64,000 bases of DNA from Termitomyces sp. T153 (taxonomy: Eukaryota > Basidiomycota > Agaricomycetes > Agaricales > Lyophyllaceae): the NCBI GenBank assembly GCA_018296165.2, contig JACKQL020000130.1, positions 59,965 through 123,964 on the forward strand, given 5' to 3'. Below the pieces are notes generated by a model. It had not been told where the DNA came from and did no database searches. It saw only the letters and a program-made list of their open reading frames with translations. This document shows positions 33,157 to 45,496 of this stretch, piece by piece. Both the position numbers and the translations under genes were made by a program. Within the stretch, counting starts at the first letter, position 1. Each line of letters starts with the position of its first letter.

Positions 33157-36100
33157 TTAAACACGAGCCGCAGAACCAAGGGGTGTACTCATCTCTAGGG
33201 GTAATTGGCTATACCCATCGTTTCTCCTTCCACTCACTAACCCGCGTATACTGTCCAAAACTGGACCCGCGCTATCCATAAACATACCTGTCCAGCCCGC
33301 ACCACTGTCAGCGGTGCCAACCAACTCATCGCCAGGCATAACGCTACTTTCCGGTCGGCGCCACCATTTGAGTGTCAGAGAACTTGTTACTACACTGACG
33401 CTAGAGAACGCCATCGCCGCGCCCGCGAGCATTGGGTGCATATAGAACCCAAATGGCAGAAAGAGACCCATAGCAAGCGGTATACCGACTACGTTGTAGA
33501 TACAAGCCCAGATGAGATTGCGCTTGATTACAGAAAAGATTTTGCGCGAGAGATAGAGGGCTGCAACAACGTCCAACAGATCGGAGCGCATGAGAACGAT
33601 ATCAGCTGCTTCGATTGCAACAGAGGTGCCGGAGGAGAGTGCGATGCCAACAGTCGAGGCTACAAGCGCTGGCGAATCGTTGATCCCATCTCCAACCTGT
33701 AAAATTATCAGTACACAGAAAGAGGAGAGATCAAGGGACAAAATAGCACCATCGCAACGCCGGCACCGTGCTTTCCGATAAGTTCAGAAATCACCGCTGC
33801 TTTACCGCAAGGACTCATTTCAGCCCAAATTCCTTCAGGCCTAATGCCAACTTGCTTTGCGATAGCAAGCGCTGTTGCCTTTCCATCACCAGTCATCAGA
33901 TTCACTTCAATTCCCATCGCATGAAGAGCCTTGATTGCATGTTTACTTGATGGTTTTGGTGCATCCGACAAAGATATACCAACGACCGGAAGGGGAAGAG
34001 CAGAATTTGCTTTCGGCAGAATAGAAACAAAGACCATTGTCCTTCCCAAATCCGTTTCTTGCTTCTGGTAGTTTGCAAGTGAACTGGGGATATAGGCATC
34101 TTCCGATTGCGTGATGAATCCTTCCTTCCCGACAAGGACAGTGTACTTGCGCCCTGCACATGTTACGATCGCCTTAACGCCTGCACCAGTGGTGCTCTCA
34201 AAGCCCTCTACAGTGGTTTCCGGGCCATTCGTGCCGAGGAGATCCTTGCCGTAGACCGCAATGGCTTTACCAAGAGGATGCTCTGACTTTGCTTCCATGG
34301 CGCTAATCATCGCTAGTGCTTCTTTTCGGCCAGTGACACCATCTGCACATACACCGTCCAACCCTGCATCACCAGCGTACAATTCGTCATTGTTGACAAC
34401 AGGGTTGTCTGAGGTGTTTGGCACCCAATGCATTCCGGCAACGCTGAGCTTCCCGACTGTCACAGTGCCCGTTTTGTCCAGAATGACCCTCTTAACGGCT
34501 TTGCTCGCCTCCAGAGCGCGTCCACCCTTGATGAGAATGCCATTCTTGGCGCCAACGCCTGTACCAACCATGATTGCTGTTGGGGTCGCCAATCCTAATG
34601 CACAAGGACAAGCTACAACGACGACACTGATGCACATTTGTAGGCACACAGCGAGTTTACTGGCACCATGCTTCAGGAACATCTTGGGCAAACTCTCTTC
34701 ATGCACAACGTGAGTGACAATGGTCCACCCAATGAATGTAATTATCGCGAGCGAGACGACTGCGGGAACGAAATAACCGGCAACTCGATCCGCGAATGCC
34801 TGAATCGGCGCCTTTGACGTCTGAGCCTCCTCGACAAGCCGTACGATCTGTGAAAGTGCGGTGTCTTTTCCTGCTCGTGTCACAATCATGTCGAACGTCC
34901 CAAGACAGTTGACAGTTCCACCTATAACGGTATCTCCAATTTGCTTGAGTACTGGGACTGCTTCGCCGGTAATAGCACTCTCGTCAACGCTAGAGGAACC
35001 CCGAATCACTGTGCCATCGGCGGGCACCTTGTCTCCAGGTACTAGTTTGACCATGTCGCCGATTTGAACGAGCTCGGTAGCAACCTTCTTTTCCTGCGTG
35101 CAGGCAGGGACATCTGTGTAAATCGTCGCCATAGATGGAGCGAGGGACATTAGATCTGTAAGTGCAGCGCTGGTTTTGCCCTTTGCCTTGTTCTCGAGGT
35201 ATCGGCCAAGTGAAACAAACATTATCAACATGGCACTCGTTTCAAAGAAGAGGAAAGGACGATAGTCGGGAGTGGAGTTGAACATGGCAGATAGCATGAT
35301 GCAGAGGGAATAGAAGTATGCTGCTGAAGTTCCCAGCATGACGAGAACGTCCATGGTCGTACTCCCATGCCTGAGAGACTTGTAAGCACTGCGGTAGAAT
35401 TTGAAACCGACCCAAAATTGTGCAGGAGTAGTTATAAACAATTGTAGAACGTCCCCAAGATAGACTGCGTTGAAAAGGTGAAAAGAAATGACTGATCTGA
35501 TACATGGAATGTGTGGTCCTATCATGGAAATGAAGAATACTGGCAGGGCAAAAACAATACTCCAGAAGAATCGTCTCCGCCATTCCAATACTTCTTTCGC
35601 ACGAGTAAGGGACTCAAGTTGAGTGGCATCTTGCTGATCAGAAAGCACAGCATCAAATCCCAATTCCTCTATTCGTTCGACCATTTCACGAGGTCCGATG
35701 AGAGTGCGGTCAAAGTCGACTGTACAGGTCTCCGTGGCAAGGGAGACGGCAACGGAAGTGATGCCCGGGACAGAGAAGAGACCAGACTCTACGGTAGATG
35801 TGCAAGATGAGCAAGTCATGCCATATATTCGCAAAGTGACAGTGTCGGCGCGGACTGGAGGAATGAGGGATGCATCGAAACCAATATTAGAAAGTTCCTG
35901 CGATGCAAAATATTAAAGGATTGAGAGATTATAGGGCAATAAACATACGTTAATCAGCTTGTCCGCTGTCCAATGGGCAGGATCGTATTCAATGAGACCA
36001 CGCTCTGCCAAGAGAGCAACTTTAGCACTATGTATGCCCTTTTGACCCCGTAACATGCCCTCGATAGCCTGAAAATCGCTCAAATCAATGCTTATGCAGT

Positions 36101-36329
36101 AGAAAAAAAAGCTGTAATGACACACCTCAACGCAAGACCCGCATGTCATTCCTTCAATCCGGAGCTCACATTTCTCCGACAAAGGCTCACCGAGGGCGCC
36201 CTCCTTGCTTGACAATAGAGGATCTATAAGAGGAGGTCTTGAAGATCCTTCTGGCCTCGAGTGAGATAACATGTCGGGGGAACCAGCCCACAGATTATCG
36301 AGGAACTCTGACATGGATGCGGTGGTCAT
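33157..36329 (-). CDS. CCC2: Copper-transporting P1B-type ATPase (Ccc2/ATP7-like)
   Basis: Pumps Cu(I) into the late Golgi to load secreted cuproenzymes such as multicopper oxidases. The start at 36327-36329 opens a polar leader. Two heavy-metal-associated domains follow, with the copper sites GMTCGSC (first exon) and GMTCSSC (third exon). The ion-pumping core is contiguous in the large exon: AITGEAVPVLKQIGDTVIGG (actuator), VVACPCALGLATPTAIMVG (CPC transport site), ILDKTGTVTVGKL (phosphorylated Asp), EHPLGKAIAV (P1B HP motif). After one more intron comes GDGINDSPALVAS (hinge). The last exon has the final two membrane spans and ends at the stop at 33157-33159. All signature residues are present and no break was found. 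Two N-terminal metal domains is a usual number for fungal Ccc2. Confidence 0.95.
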
Positions 36330-36656
36330 GTGAACGGTCTTCGAGTTGGAAGAATACTATGCGTGAAAGTGTGAAAAGAATAGAATAAGAAAGGATGGCA
36401 ATGTTCCAGCCAATCCAAGAAAGGCTGACTCTAATGTGAGTGAAGACCACAAGGAGTGGACGCCCACGACCTGTGAGAGAGCAAAAGAAATGATAATGAT
36501 AGGCTAGTTTATTCACGATCGCCGAGTTCTGTGTCAGCCAAGAGTTGGATTTTTTTTTACTATTATATTATTTATTCAATTACGATTTAATCGGAACCAT
36601 TGGCCCGGATCCCGACTCGTAAAAATCTAAACCAATGAGCCTCCCATGCGTTTATT

Positions 36657-37033
36657 ATGATTTTCTGTGACTGGGAGTGCAGGCTATCAAAGAAAGGGTG
36701 AGGCGGGTGGGTAATGCATAAACTATCTATAAGTTGCTCGAGACTAGATAGGAATAGTCAATATGATTTGTTTCCAAGTACTGATGTTCTGTGAGTTAGT
36801 ATAGCAATAGTTAACGTAATTTGTCTCTGATATGGACAAGTGACTCAGGGTGATGCAGTCATGTGATTGTTGCGACTTGAAGCTCTCGTTGGTCTCATGA
36901 AAACACTTGTTTTAATGCAACCAATGAGCCACCCTCTGCTTAGGTTCTGAAGGGTAAGTAGGAGAGCTTTTAAGCTGGTCCTAGATGTAGATTGCATTAT
37001 CATGATTTTCTGTGACTATGAGTGCAGCTATCA
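36657..37033. repeat. Imperfect direct repeat, about 32 bp, 345 bp apart
   Basis: The segments 36657-36689 and 37002-37033 both read atgattttctgtgact, then gagtgcag, then ctatca, with two substitutions and one indel. The shorter string aaccaatgagcc occurs upstream of each. This could be a remnant of terminal or subterminal repeats at the edge of the relic block. Confidence 0.6.
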
Positions 37034-38638
37034 CCTATAAGATGGTTGTGCCATTGAACTCGATGAGTGATCTCCCAAAGTTAACAGGAAGGAAAATGAA
37101 ACATTTATTATTGCAACCATACAACAGGGAATGGTTAGAAATCACTAGCCTAAGCTGGAGTGAAACTGTTTTGGTTTAGAGACCGAGATGTAGATAGTAC
37201 AAGACACCTGCCAAGGGCAAGGATATCTTGTTTCCAGTTGAGATCATCATTGTCTGATATAACAGCAGTGTTAGTGAGTGAATACTAATTATAGTGACAT
37301 CTAACACACCTGCACAATGGCAAGAGCATGATATATTCAATTGTTTGAATGCCTGCTGAGTGCAAGGGCATGTAAAATAAAAGGGTGTTTGTGGACATAG
37401 CAATTGAAAGCATTGGACACCCACCTGCCTGCTGCCTGGATAATGTGTGATGAAGTGCCAGAATCAGCAAGGAAAGTAGTGCTGCCAGATCTCAGGATCG
37501 TTCCTGCACTAGCAACAACAGTTGATCAATCTGGTAAATCCAGACAGTGTGCTTGAGGTCCATATGATTGGGCAGTGATGCGAAATCGTGAGTTCAGCTG
37601 TGTTTTTCAAACTCAGCAGGATCTCTGATTCACAATGATGCTTGGGCCTTTAGTTACACTAACTTGACTTAATAGAAGGTAGATAATGAATAGGATTTTA
37701 TTTTATTTGATTTTACAAGTAAGACCAGGTCAGACTCATTGAATGGAGTTCAATTTAAATAATTCAAATAAAATAATAAACCTGAAGCCTCTATTATACT
37801 TGTGAGCCTAGGATAACTGCTCCCTGGGGTTATCTGAGCTGTGGTATGTAGAATGCCTGCCCTCCAACTTGAAAATCCCCCTGCTTTTATGCCTTTTCCA
37901 TTTGTGCATGGACCATCATATTTCTGCATGATGGTTGGGGTCTCATGTGTTTTTGGTGAGCTGTTGTAAATGGTTGGCTGACATGTTTATTCTATAGTTA
38001 TCCCCTTCTTCTCTCTTCAACCTTGAGTACATATGGTTTGCAGGTTTTATCAGCAATTTTTGCGAGTTTGTCAGCCATCGGGAATGAGGGAAACACATCA
38101 TTATTGCACAGGTAGTTGTGAACAAGTTCTCTGGAGTACTAAGCTATGTAGTCCTTGATGACTGATCCATGCCAAGGCCCAGAATGCCATCTTGGCCTAG
38201 CACAGCTACTTATTCAGCAATCTGCCACCATCTAATCTATTTGATGGGTGGCATTTTATTGACATGTAGTATTCCTTTGGTCAGTTCTCTCAGAGTGGGT
38301 TTTCTGGGTTCTCTTTCTGGTGATCTCCATCTTATAGAGGTATGTCTTTGCATCTACTGTTTTCAACACTTTCGGCTTACAGTTTTCAGCCTTATTTGGT
38401 ATATTGAAGACCTTATTGCTACCTCCACTGGTCTCTGTTTTGAGACTGGCATATCAATGGTGGCAGCAGAATACATTTTGAGTTAGATTAGAGTAGGATG
38501 AGTAAGCAAAGGTGAGTGGGGGATTTGACAAAATTCAATGCTATGCCAGAACTATTTAAACCCTCAAAAATGATGCATGGACCACCTAGCAAATCATGGA
38601 CTTCAATGGTTGACTGAGGACAGTCAAAATTTCAGTCC

Positions 38639-38658
38639 AGGGGAGGATGATAAGACCC
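38639..38658 (+). other. Candidate polypurine tract and LTR start
   Basis: The purine run aggggagga (38639-38647) is followed directly by tgataagaccc (38648-38658). A polypurine tract abutting a TG-starting repeat is the usual junction between the internal part and the 3' LTR of an LTR retrotransposon. The following 500 bases would then be LTR sequence (a TATAAA-like string lies near 39020). The other LTR was not found, so this is a suggestion only. Confidence 0.35.
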
Positions 38659-39438
38659 TATTCTTGCTAAGCACTGATTTCTGCTATTTCCTATGTTGTT
38701 GATGAATTTCATATTTTCCAGTTTCTATGTGATGCAATGGTCACATGACTTTGTCACATGTGGACTCTTAGCCCATCAGTCAATTTTTCCTTTTTGATGA
38801 CTAGCAACCTCTAGTGACTTCCTAGCAAAGTTGCCAATCATTTTTCTTTTCTTATTATTGGCACAGTTTTCTTGTTACTTCATTTAGTTTTATTTCCCTT
38901 ACTACATGACACCCTAGTAACCAGCATACTGTCATTCACATGGCATTCCTACTGACTTGCCTATGTTGCTAGCAACCAGTTCCCTGTTGGCAGTTCCTTT
39001 TGGTTTTATTAGTTTTACTTACTATAAATGCTGTCATGTTTTCTATAGTACCATCAAAGAATTGTACCTTGTTATTAGCCCCAGACTTCAGATCCAAGTC
39101 TTGCAACTTTAAAGCCTCTTCTTTTGCCTGAGCACTCTCTCTGTTGAGTTAGCATCCTTGTCATTTTGCTAGTACCACCTGCAGGTACTATTTTGTCAAG
39201 TCTATGTTTAGTGCTAGCACCTATGGCTAGTTTTGTTTTGTTATCATTCCCTTGTCACTAACTCCTTTGCTATCCTCAGCACCTCTCTGGTTCAGCTTTG
39301 CTAGTGACCACTGTTTGGTGACCTCATATTGACTCTAGCTGAGTTTATCTGCAGAGTTCCCCCTCTCCACTACCACTTTCTACCAACTGTGTGCTAGTGA
39401 CCTAGCACCACTTGTATCTAGCAGGCTTTGGACCTAGC

Positions 39439-42143
39439 TCAACTTGCACTCTCATTTTCTTTAGTCTGTTTGTACTCTACTTGCAAAACCACTAGTTGTT
39501 GTGTTCTCTGCATGGCAGCCAGGCAGTTATGGATGTCATCAATGGAGAGAATTATAGATGTTGACTGTGTTTTTGTTGTCAGAATAGATGTCAATTTTTT
39601 GGGGGACACTGTGTCTCTAGTTGTATGGTGTAAAGTGGTCATTTCCATGAGAGCTTCCAGGAAAAATATCAGTTTGTCTGGAGTGTCATCTCATATGTGG
39701 CAGTAGTACATGTGTTGGGTTGCCAGGTACCAAAAAGCCATTCCTGTTGTGCATGCATTACATTCAACAATGATGTCTGCTCCTTTCAGACTCCATGCTT
39801 GAGACCCTAGGAGGAAAACACCAGTAGTGTTTTCAATATGTTTTTCTCCCCATACCAGATCTGCTCTGATGTCTGTATTGCACCAGATTCTTGCTTTGGG
39901 TTTGTCAGGGATCACTGCCAACTTCATATAAATGTTGCACAAGCATAGTGCTAAGAGTGGAAAGACATTTGATCTTCAGTTTACCCAACCATTTAGGTGT
40001 TGCCAAGCTCTTTTGGTATGGTACATGGACTTTTTTTTTATATAAGCTGCAAAGCAAAGCTTTTTTTTATGACGTCCTCTTTGGCATCTGCTGGGAGTGT
40101 CATTTTCATATTGCTTGGGTCCACAAGAATGCCATGATGGTCAGTGGAGCTCCAAACACTTGTTTTTTTTGTTTATGAGGAATACCAAGGTGATCCCACA
40201 GGTGTAGTAGTTTAGCTTGACCTCTTAGAACCCATGGCTGATACTTCTCATAAAAAAGGAAGTCATCAGCATCATTGACTCCATTAGTGTTGTCATTGAA
40301 ACATAAAGGATTATCAACCTTGTACAAATCCTGAGTGGACCAGGTGACAAGGCTGTTTAACATATTCCAGCAATTAAGTGAAGCTCTTCCTCCAAAGCAG
40401 TTGCATTGATCAACATGTCTGTCATCTCCCAGTGTCAGTACTTGCTTTAATTGCCAGCAAGGATGCATTTGGATCAAGCAATATGCACTAGTCACATCAG
40501 ACTTCCACAGGATAAGGGGAAAACTTGAGTCTTGTCTGATGTGCAGTAGGAGATCAACAAGGTGGTGTATGTAATCCATAGGGAAACCTGCAATGTCCTA
40601 TAGTTTATCATGGAGTTTAAGGAGAATCATCCTGCAGATTGATTTGTGACTAGTATGAGATCTGATTAGCTTTGGCACAGCATGGGTTGGTGAGCTATAC
40701 ATGCTGTCAAACAAGTTGGGGCCAAAGAAAGGTGAGAATCATTCAGCATTTTCTTCTATGTCTCTTTGCAACCACAAGAAGTTTGCCTCTGATGTAATCT
40801 CAATGGCATGTTGCAAGTTAGAGGGTAGGAAGTTGGTTTAGTATTTGCAAAAGGCCAAAAGCCATAACAGAGGCTCTTGATAAATGATCTGATGAATGCT
40901 TGGTTGAGGTGATTTGTGGTGATTGTTAGTCTGTGTTTATAGGTGTGACAATTTTAAATAGGTCTTGATGGTCTACAAGTGTTTTTGTGGCTTTAGAGTC
41001 ATTGAGCTCTTCCTGAGGTAGTGAAGGCAGAGGACTTGCAGTGTAAGACCATTGGATTGAGGTTGGTGACAGAGGCTTGTTGAAGTTACAATAGTTGTAT
41101 TGCAGATATATTGAAATATTGCCTTTGAGTATTTCAGTTCTTGACACTGTGAATGCAGTCTCTTTTTTTGTGGTTCCCACCACAGTGCTTGTAGATGTGT
41201 TTCCAATAGCAGGTGTTAATGTCATAAGAGTGCCAAATGAAAGTGTTCCATCATTTACAGACAGCTTGCAATGCTCCACAGCTACTTTTAGTTGGTTTGT
41301 TGGTTGGGTTGTTTGGTTCTGCTTCATTTACTTCCATCTCCACAATAATTGACCCTGCTAAAATCAAGGCTTGCATTTCTGAGGTCAAATCTACCATGGT
41401 TTGTAAGTTAAAGGGTGCAGTTCTAGAGGTGGCAATGTGCCCTTTGACTTGAAAGAGAGAGAGATTCTTGTGGTAGATTCTGAGCAGTCTGTGGTTTTCT
41501 AAACACTTGAGGTCTTCAACCTCTCAAGCAAGCTTTTTTTCTGGATACCAAGGTAAGTCACTCTCTTTGATTTTTTGTTTCTTTGTTTGTGATTTATCAA
41601 CCTCAGATCTGCTCCCTTGCTCAGAGTTGTCCTCTTTGCTATCACTGATGTCAATTTTTTCGAGCAGATTGCAAGAGACACTTTCATTGAGCTTGAATGG
41701 ATGCATGTTGTTGAGAACCCTCTTTGGGGTTGTTTCTGTCCAGCTCAGGAGCATGTTCTTGACTGGACTGGTCCTGCTGGTTTTGCTCTCTTTCCATCTC
41801 TTCACAATATTCAGCTCTTTTATCTCATTCTTTCTCTTTTGCTTCAACATCAGTCAGGAGCATAATGTAACTCAAGATGGAATCTTGAATTCCTTGTCCA
41901 AACCAGATTTGTTGGCAATTTTGAAGACTTGTGTGATTGTGTCAACTTTTGTTTTTTGTCTTTGTCTGAATTTGTCAACAATACCAATACTCTCAAGTCT
42001 GTCAGTGATTGTCTGTTCTTGTTCAGTAAACAGTATGGGTGATAGTGTAGTGTTCCTAGATATTCAGCAAGGCTTGGACTGCAATTCAGATGGTGCAGGA
42101 GACTTGGGGATATCTGTGGGTTTACCAGCTGTTTGCTTGCCAT
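39439..42143 (-). pseudogene. Decayed reverse transcriptase element (gag-like, RT and RNase-H-like parts)
   Basis: Read on the minus strand from high to low coordinates. At 41524-41850 a charged gag-like stretch ends SDLPWYPEKKLA. At about 40600-40730, YSSPTHAVPKL begins the RT domain. At 40106-40579, WKSDVTSAYCLIQMHPCWQL, then RHVDQCNCFGGRASLNCW, and lower down LLHLWDHLGIPHKQKKQVFG. This matches the RT type widespread in Agaricomycete genomes, with the FKSDV-x-AYR and CNxFGGRAS boxes. Where the catalytic YxDD box belongs the frame reads FNDNTNGV, so the active site is destroyed. At 39691-39942 (IIVECNACTTGMAFWYL) and 39439-39648 lie RNase-H-like segments. Stops and frame changes separate all parts, so this is a dead copy. 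Whether the element was DIRS-like or Ty3-like cannot be decided here. Confidence 0.75.
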
Positions 42144-43373
42144 GCAAGCTCATGGAATGTTTTAGAGCAAAAGGGGAAGGAAAGGATAAGATTTCAAGAA
42201 GTTCATATGAGCTGCTTGTACACTAGTAAATGACTCACTTTATACATATGTACATTTTTTTGCCATCATTGATTATCATGGCATCAAGTTGTGTACCTAC
42301 ATATTGATGTGGCTTGCATGGCTCAGAACGATTAAGAATGGTCATCATCAGCTCTGCAATCTTCCCATGAACAGTGACAACAAGTTTGCACCTTCAGTTC
42401 TGTTCAGCTATGACATACCTCCTGTTGGTGGATCAAGTACCAAGGATCTGCTTCTAAATTCTCTTTGAAAACAAATTGAAATGGTTTATCCTCCACTGAA
42501 ACTGATCTACTTGTATTTAGGCAGGTGTGGAATTGAATACTCATTAGGTATCAATAATGGACCTGTAAATTCATTCATTGGCTGCTTGTTAAATTCAATT
42601 TTGTTCATGAGAAAATGTGTCTCCATTGCTGAACTTGTCTAACACACTTGCATCCATGTGTTGGAACACAAAGCAAGATCCTAGTATGAAACAAGTCAAA
42701 ATAAGATCAGGCTGAACAATGAGAAAGTAGAGGGCAAAAGAGAGAACAGGAATAGTTTTAACTGTTTATAATAAATCAAATGAGTAAAACAAAAGAATGA
42801 AACTAACCGATATAAAGCAAAAGAACAGGGTAAGTTTCATAAGAGTAGCTGAGGAAATGACAAAAGAAAGGCAACAAAATGTAAGGAAAGTATAGATAGT
42901 GAGAATAGAACAAGACAAAGTCTTAGAAAGAAAGATCAAGGGTAGTGGAGATTTGGAGATTGGGCAAGCCCTTTTTTGCTCGATGTCGCGATTGTCAGTG
43001 AAATCTCTAGGCAAATGATTCTGATTGATAAATGAGTACTGTTTCATTATGTAGTAAGCCTTGATCGATAGATCATTGGATTTTAGTTGAATAATTTTTT
43101 GATCTTCGGTGGTATCCACATCTATGCATAATATGAGGTCGGGTGGAAGTAGCGAAAATGAGATAAACCTTTAAGCTTGAAGAAGGTACGAGTATCCAAC
43201 ATAAGAGCAAGTTAATTAAATCTTCCAATCAAGTCCTTATTCTGTAACATCAGGAAGGCACGGCCCGGTATTTATTTATTGTAATTCCGGGCTTGTGATG
43301 CATCATGTAATGACATCTCGAACTCTTTTGACTTTTATCACCGTATGTTCTGTGCTGCTGAGTTCAAGTTGAA

Positions 43374-44692
43374 ATGAATACAGAAGTCGAGGTGAACCCA
43401 TACGAACTCCTCGACATTAAAGTCGAGTCCACTGAGCAAGAGATCAGAACGGCATATCGGAAACGTTCGCTCAAAGTCCATCCAGATAGGGTGCGTGCAC
43501 AGACACTCTCCAATCCACAAATTAAGCGAATTTAAATACTCATTCATGCTTTAAGAATCCAAATAATGCAAATTCTGGCAAGTTTTTTCGTGAATGTCTT
43601 GTTCTTGTGTTGACTGCCTATCCCTCAGCGCGCAAGTTTCACGAGTTGAATCAAGCATATGAGCTCCTTCTCGACCCGTTGCGACGACTTGCATTAGATG
43701 CCAAGCTACGTCTGAAGCAGGCGCGCGCCGAGCGGTTCAAATCGTACGATAATAAGCGGAAGAATATGGTGGAGGAGCTTGAAGCACGAGAGCGGGAATT
43801 TAAGAAGAGGAAACAAGAGCAGGAGAAAGAGGAACTTCGCCGATGGCACGAAACGGAAGAAATCAAGGATCAAGGTCGGAAGCTTCGGGAGGAGAAAGAA
43901 CGTGAACTGCGTGAAAGAGAGGAGAAGAAAAGAAAGGCTGTTGAAGAGGCTCAGGAGGACGATGTGGCCGCACCTTTTCTAGGTAGGTTTCATCGTCTTT
44001 TTATATAAGCTGGTTCGTATCTATTTCGATTGAAAAATAGGTTCAATGGACACTACTGTCAGACTCAAGTACAGCCTGAAATCTCATCCCAAATTAACAA
44101 CTGCAGAGGCCATCGCCAAGGTCCTAGCACCATTTGGCCAAACAGACGATGATTCCATCGTTCTCTCTCTCAAGTCCTCGAAGAAAGCAGCTCATAAGCC
44201 TCCAAAGTTTGGAACAGCTTTGGTCCCCTTCAAGCAGATCGGTGATGCGTTTGCTGCAGTTTGTGCGAGCGGACGGCCAGAACGTGGTTTAGATAATATA
44301 GAAATTGATTGGGTTGGAGGTAAGGAACCTCCAATATTGATCTGGCTGAAGAAGATGGGCAAATTAGGTGCCCCGTCGCCTCCGGTGTCTAGCGTGCAAA
44401 CTCCTCATTCGGTGAAGGAAGAACGTGCAGAGGTCCTCCAAGCGCAACCAACAAAGGACTCATCCTCATTTTCAACATTTCCTGCGTCCTTTGTATGCAT
44501 TCTGTTTCTTCACCTCAATCGCATTGTACTGATATGAAAATCTGTCGCTAGCCGGATATTCTATCACACTCAAACTCGAAGGTTTCAGAGGCATCAGGAG
44601 TAGACTACGAGTCCTTGACGCTTATGCGTTTGAGACAAGCTGAGAGAGAACGATTGGAACGGGAGATACGCGAACAAGAGGCCGAAGATTAA
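43374..44692 (+). CDS. DNAJC17-like J-domain/RRM protein (Cwf23 type)
   Basis: Spliceosome-associated Hsp40. Exon 1 (43374-43490) carries the J domain start NPYELLDIKVESTEQEIRTA and ends at the HPD tripeptide (KVHPDR). A 22-nt micro-exon (43556-43577, NPNNANS) is followed by an intron that begins GC (gcaagt). Exon 3 (43629-43982) gives ARKFHELNQAYELLLDP and then a long, highly charged coiled coil of Glu, Arg and Lys. After the next intron, DTTVRLKYSLKSHPKLTTAE and PPKFGTALVPFKQIGDAFAA form the RRM that distinguishes DNAJC17 from other J proteins. The last exon is a short charged helix ending EREIREQEAED with TAA at 44690-44692. J domain, coiled coil and RRM in this order make the call firm. 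Start chosen as the first ATG upstream of the J domain. Confidence 0.88.
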
Positions 44693-45480
44693 ATGAAGAC
44701 ATCCTCGTTGTAATATATTGGCTATCACCTCTGAATGCTTTGCGGTTTCTCCTATCTGCGTTTCGTACCGTGTGTAATGGTACGCTCCGTGTCGTTCTTT
44801 CTTATCTACTAATATTCGAAAAATAGCACGCGTCACATCTGTCTGATAGTAGGATGCAGTAAACAGCGACATAACATGGGCCGAGCTGTCATATATGTGC
44901 CCTATCTCAACGTTTAGTGTTTAATTGGTCTCCAGGCGGGCCATCTACTTTGAGACCTTAATCCCTAAATTCTAGTGTGGCGCTTGATATTTGCTCATGC
45001 ATAGGAAAAACTATCGAAAGAAAATGTTCCATCAAAATACCCAACTTGCATAATTTTCGATCTGATGCTGTGTCATGCTTATATTGTGCTCCAATTGATT
45101 TTACATAAGGATTTATATACGGCACGTTACCCATATCTCGTAGACCGCTATGGCGAGAAACAATCGTAGACGGCGAAGAAAACTCGCAGCTCGGCTTCAT
45201 TTCCGTCCCAAGCGGCCAAAACAACTTGAAGGCTTTGACGTCACAAAATAAAAGACGGGCTAAGATAGTTTAGAACCGTGCGGCCTGAAGCCCATCGCCT
45301 TTGTTCAATAAGCGTCAAGGTTTCAATATAATAACGCTTCCTTCCTCTGAACCATTGTTAATCAAGCGGGACATCGTATAAACGGGACTTTGCAAGTGAT
45401 ACAGCCACAGTACACGTCGGTTAATAAGCTGCCGTTCTGCCTCCCCGACCCGGGCGCCAAAGCTCACACCAGCCAGCAGC
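44693..45480. other. Intergenic, no recognisable gene
   Basis: Short frames only; nothing family-like on either strand. Confidence 0.45.
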
Positions 45481-45496
45481 CTGACTTCGTCGACAC

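Larger units (their letters stand above)
36640..42980. mobile_element. CpG-depleted block of decayed retroelements
   Basis: About 6.3 kb between CCC2 and the DNAJC17-like gene in which CpG is almost absent. For instance, I count one CpG in 38161-38640, while 34201-34260 inside CCC2 has five in 60 bases. Reverse-transcriptase and RNase-H-like relics lie on the minus strand (39.4-40.8 kb) and an LTR-like boundary on the plus strand at 38648. Stops and frameshifts interrupt every frame. The depletion is what is expected from cytosine methylation of CpG followed by deamination, the common fate of silenced transposons in this group of fungi. No intact element remains. Confidence 0.8.
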
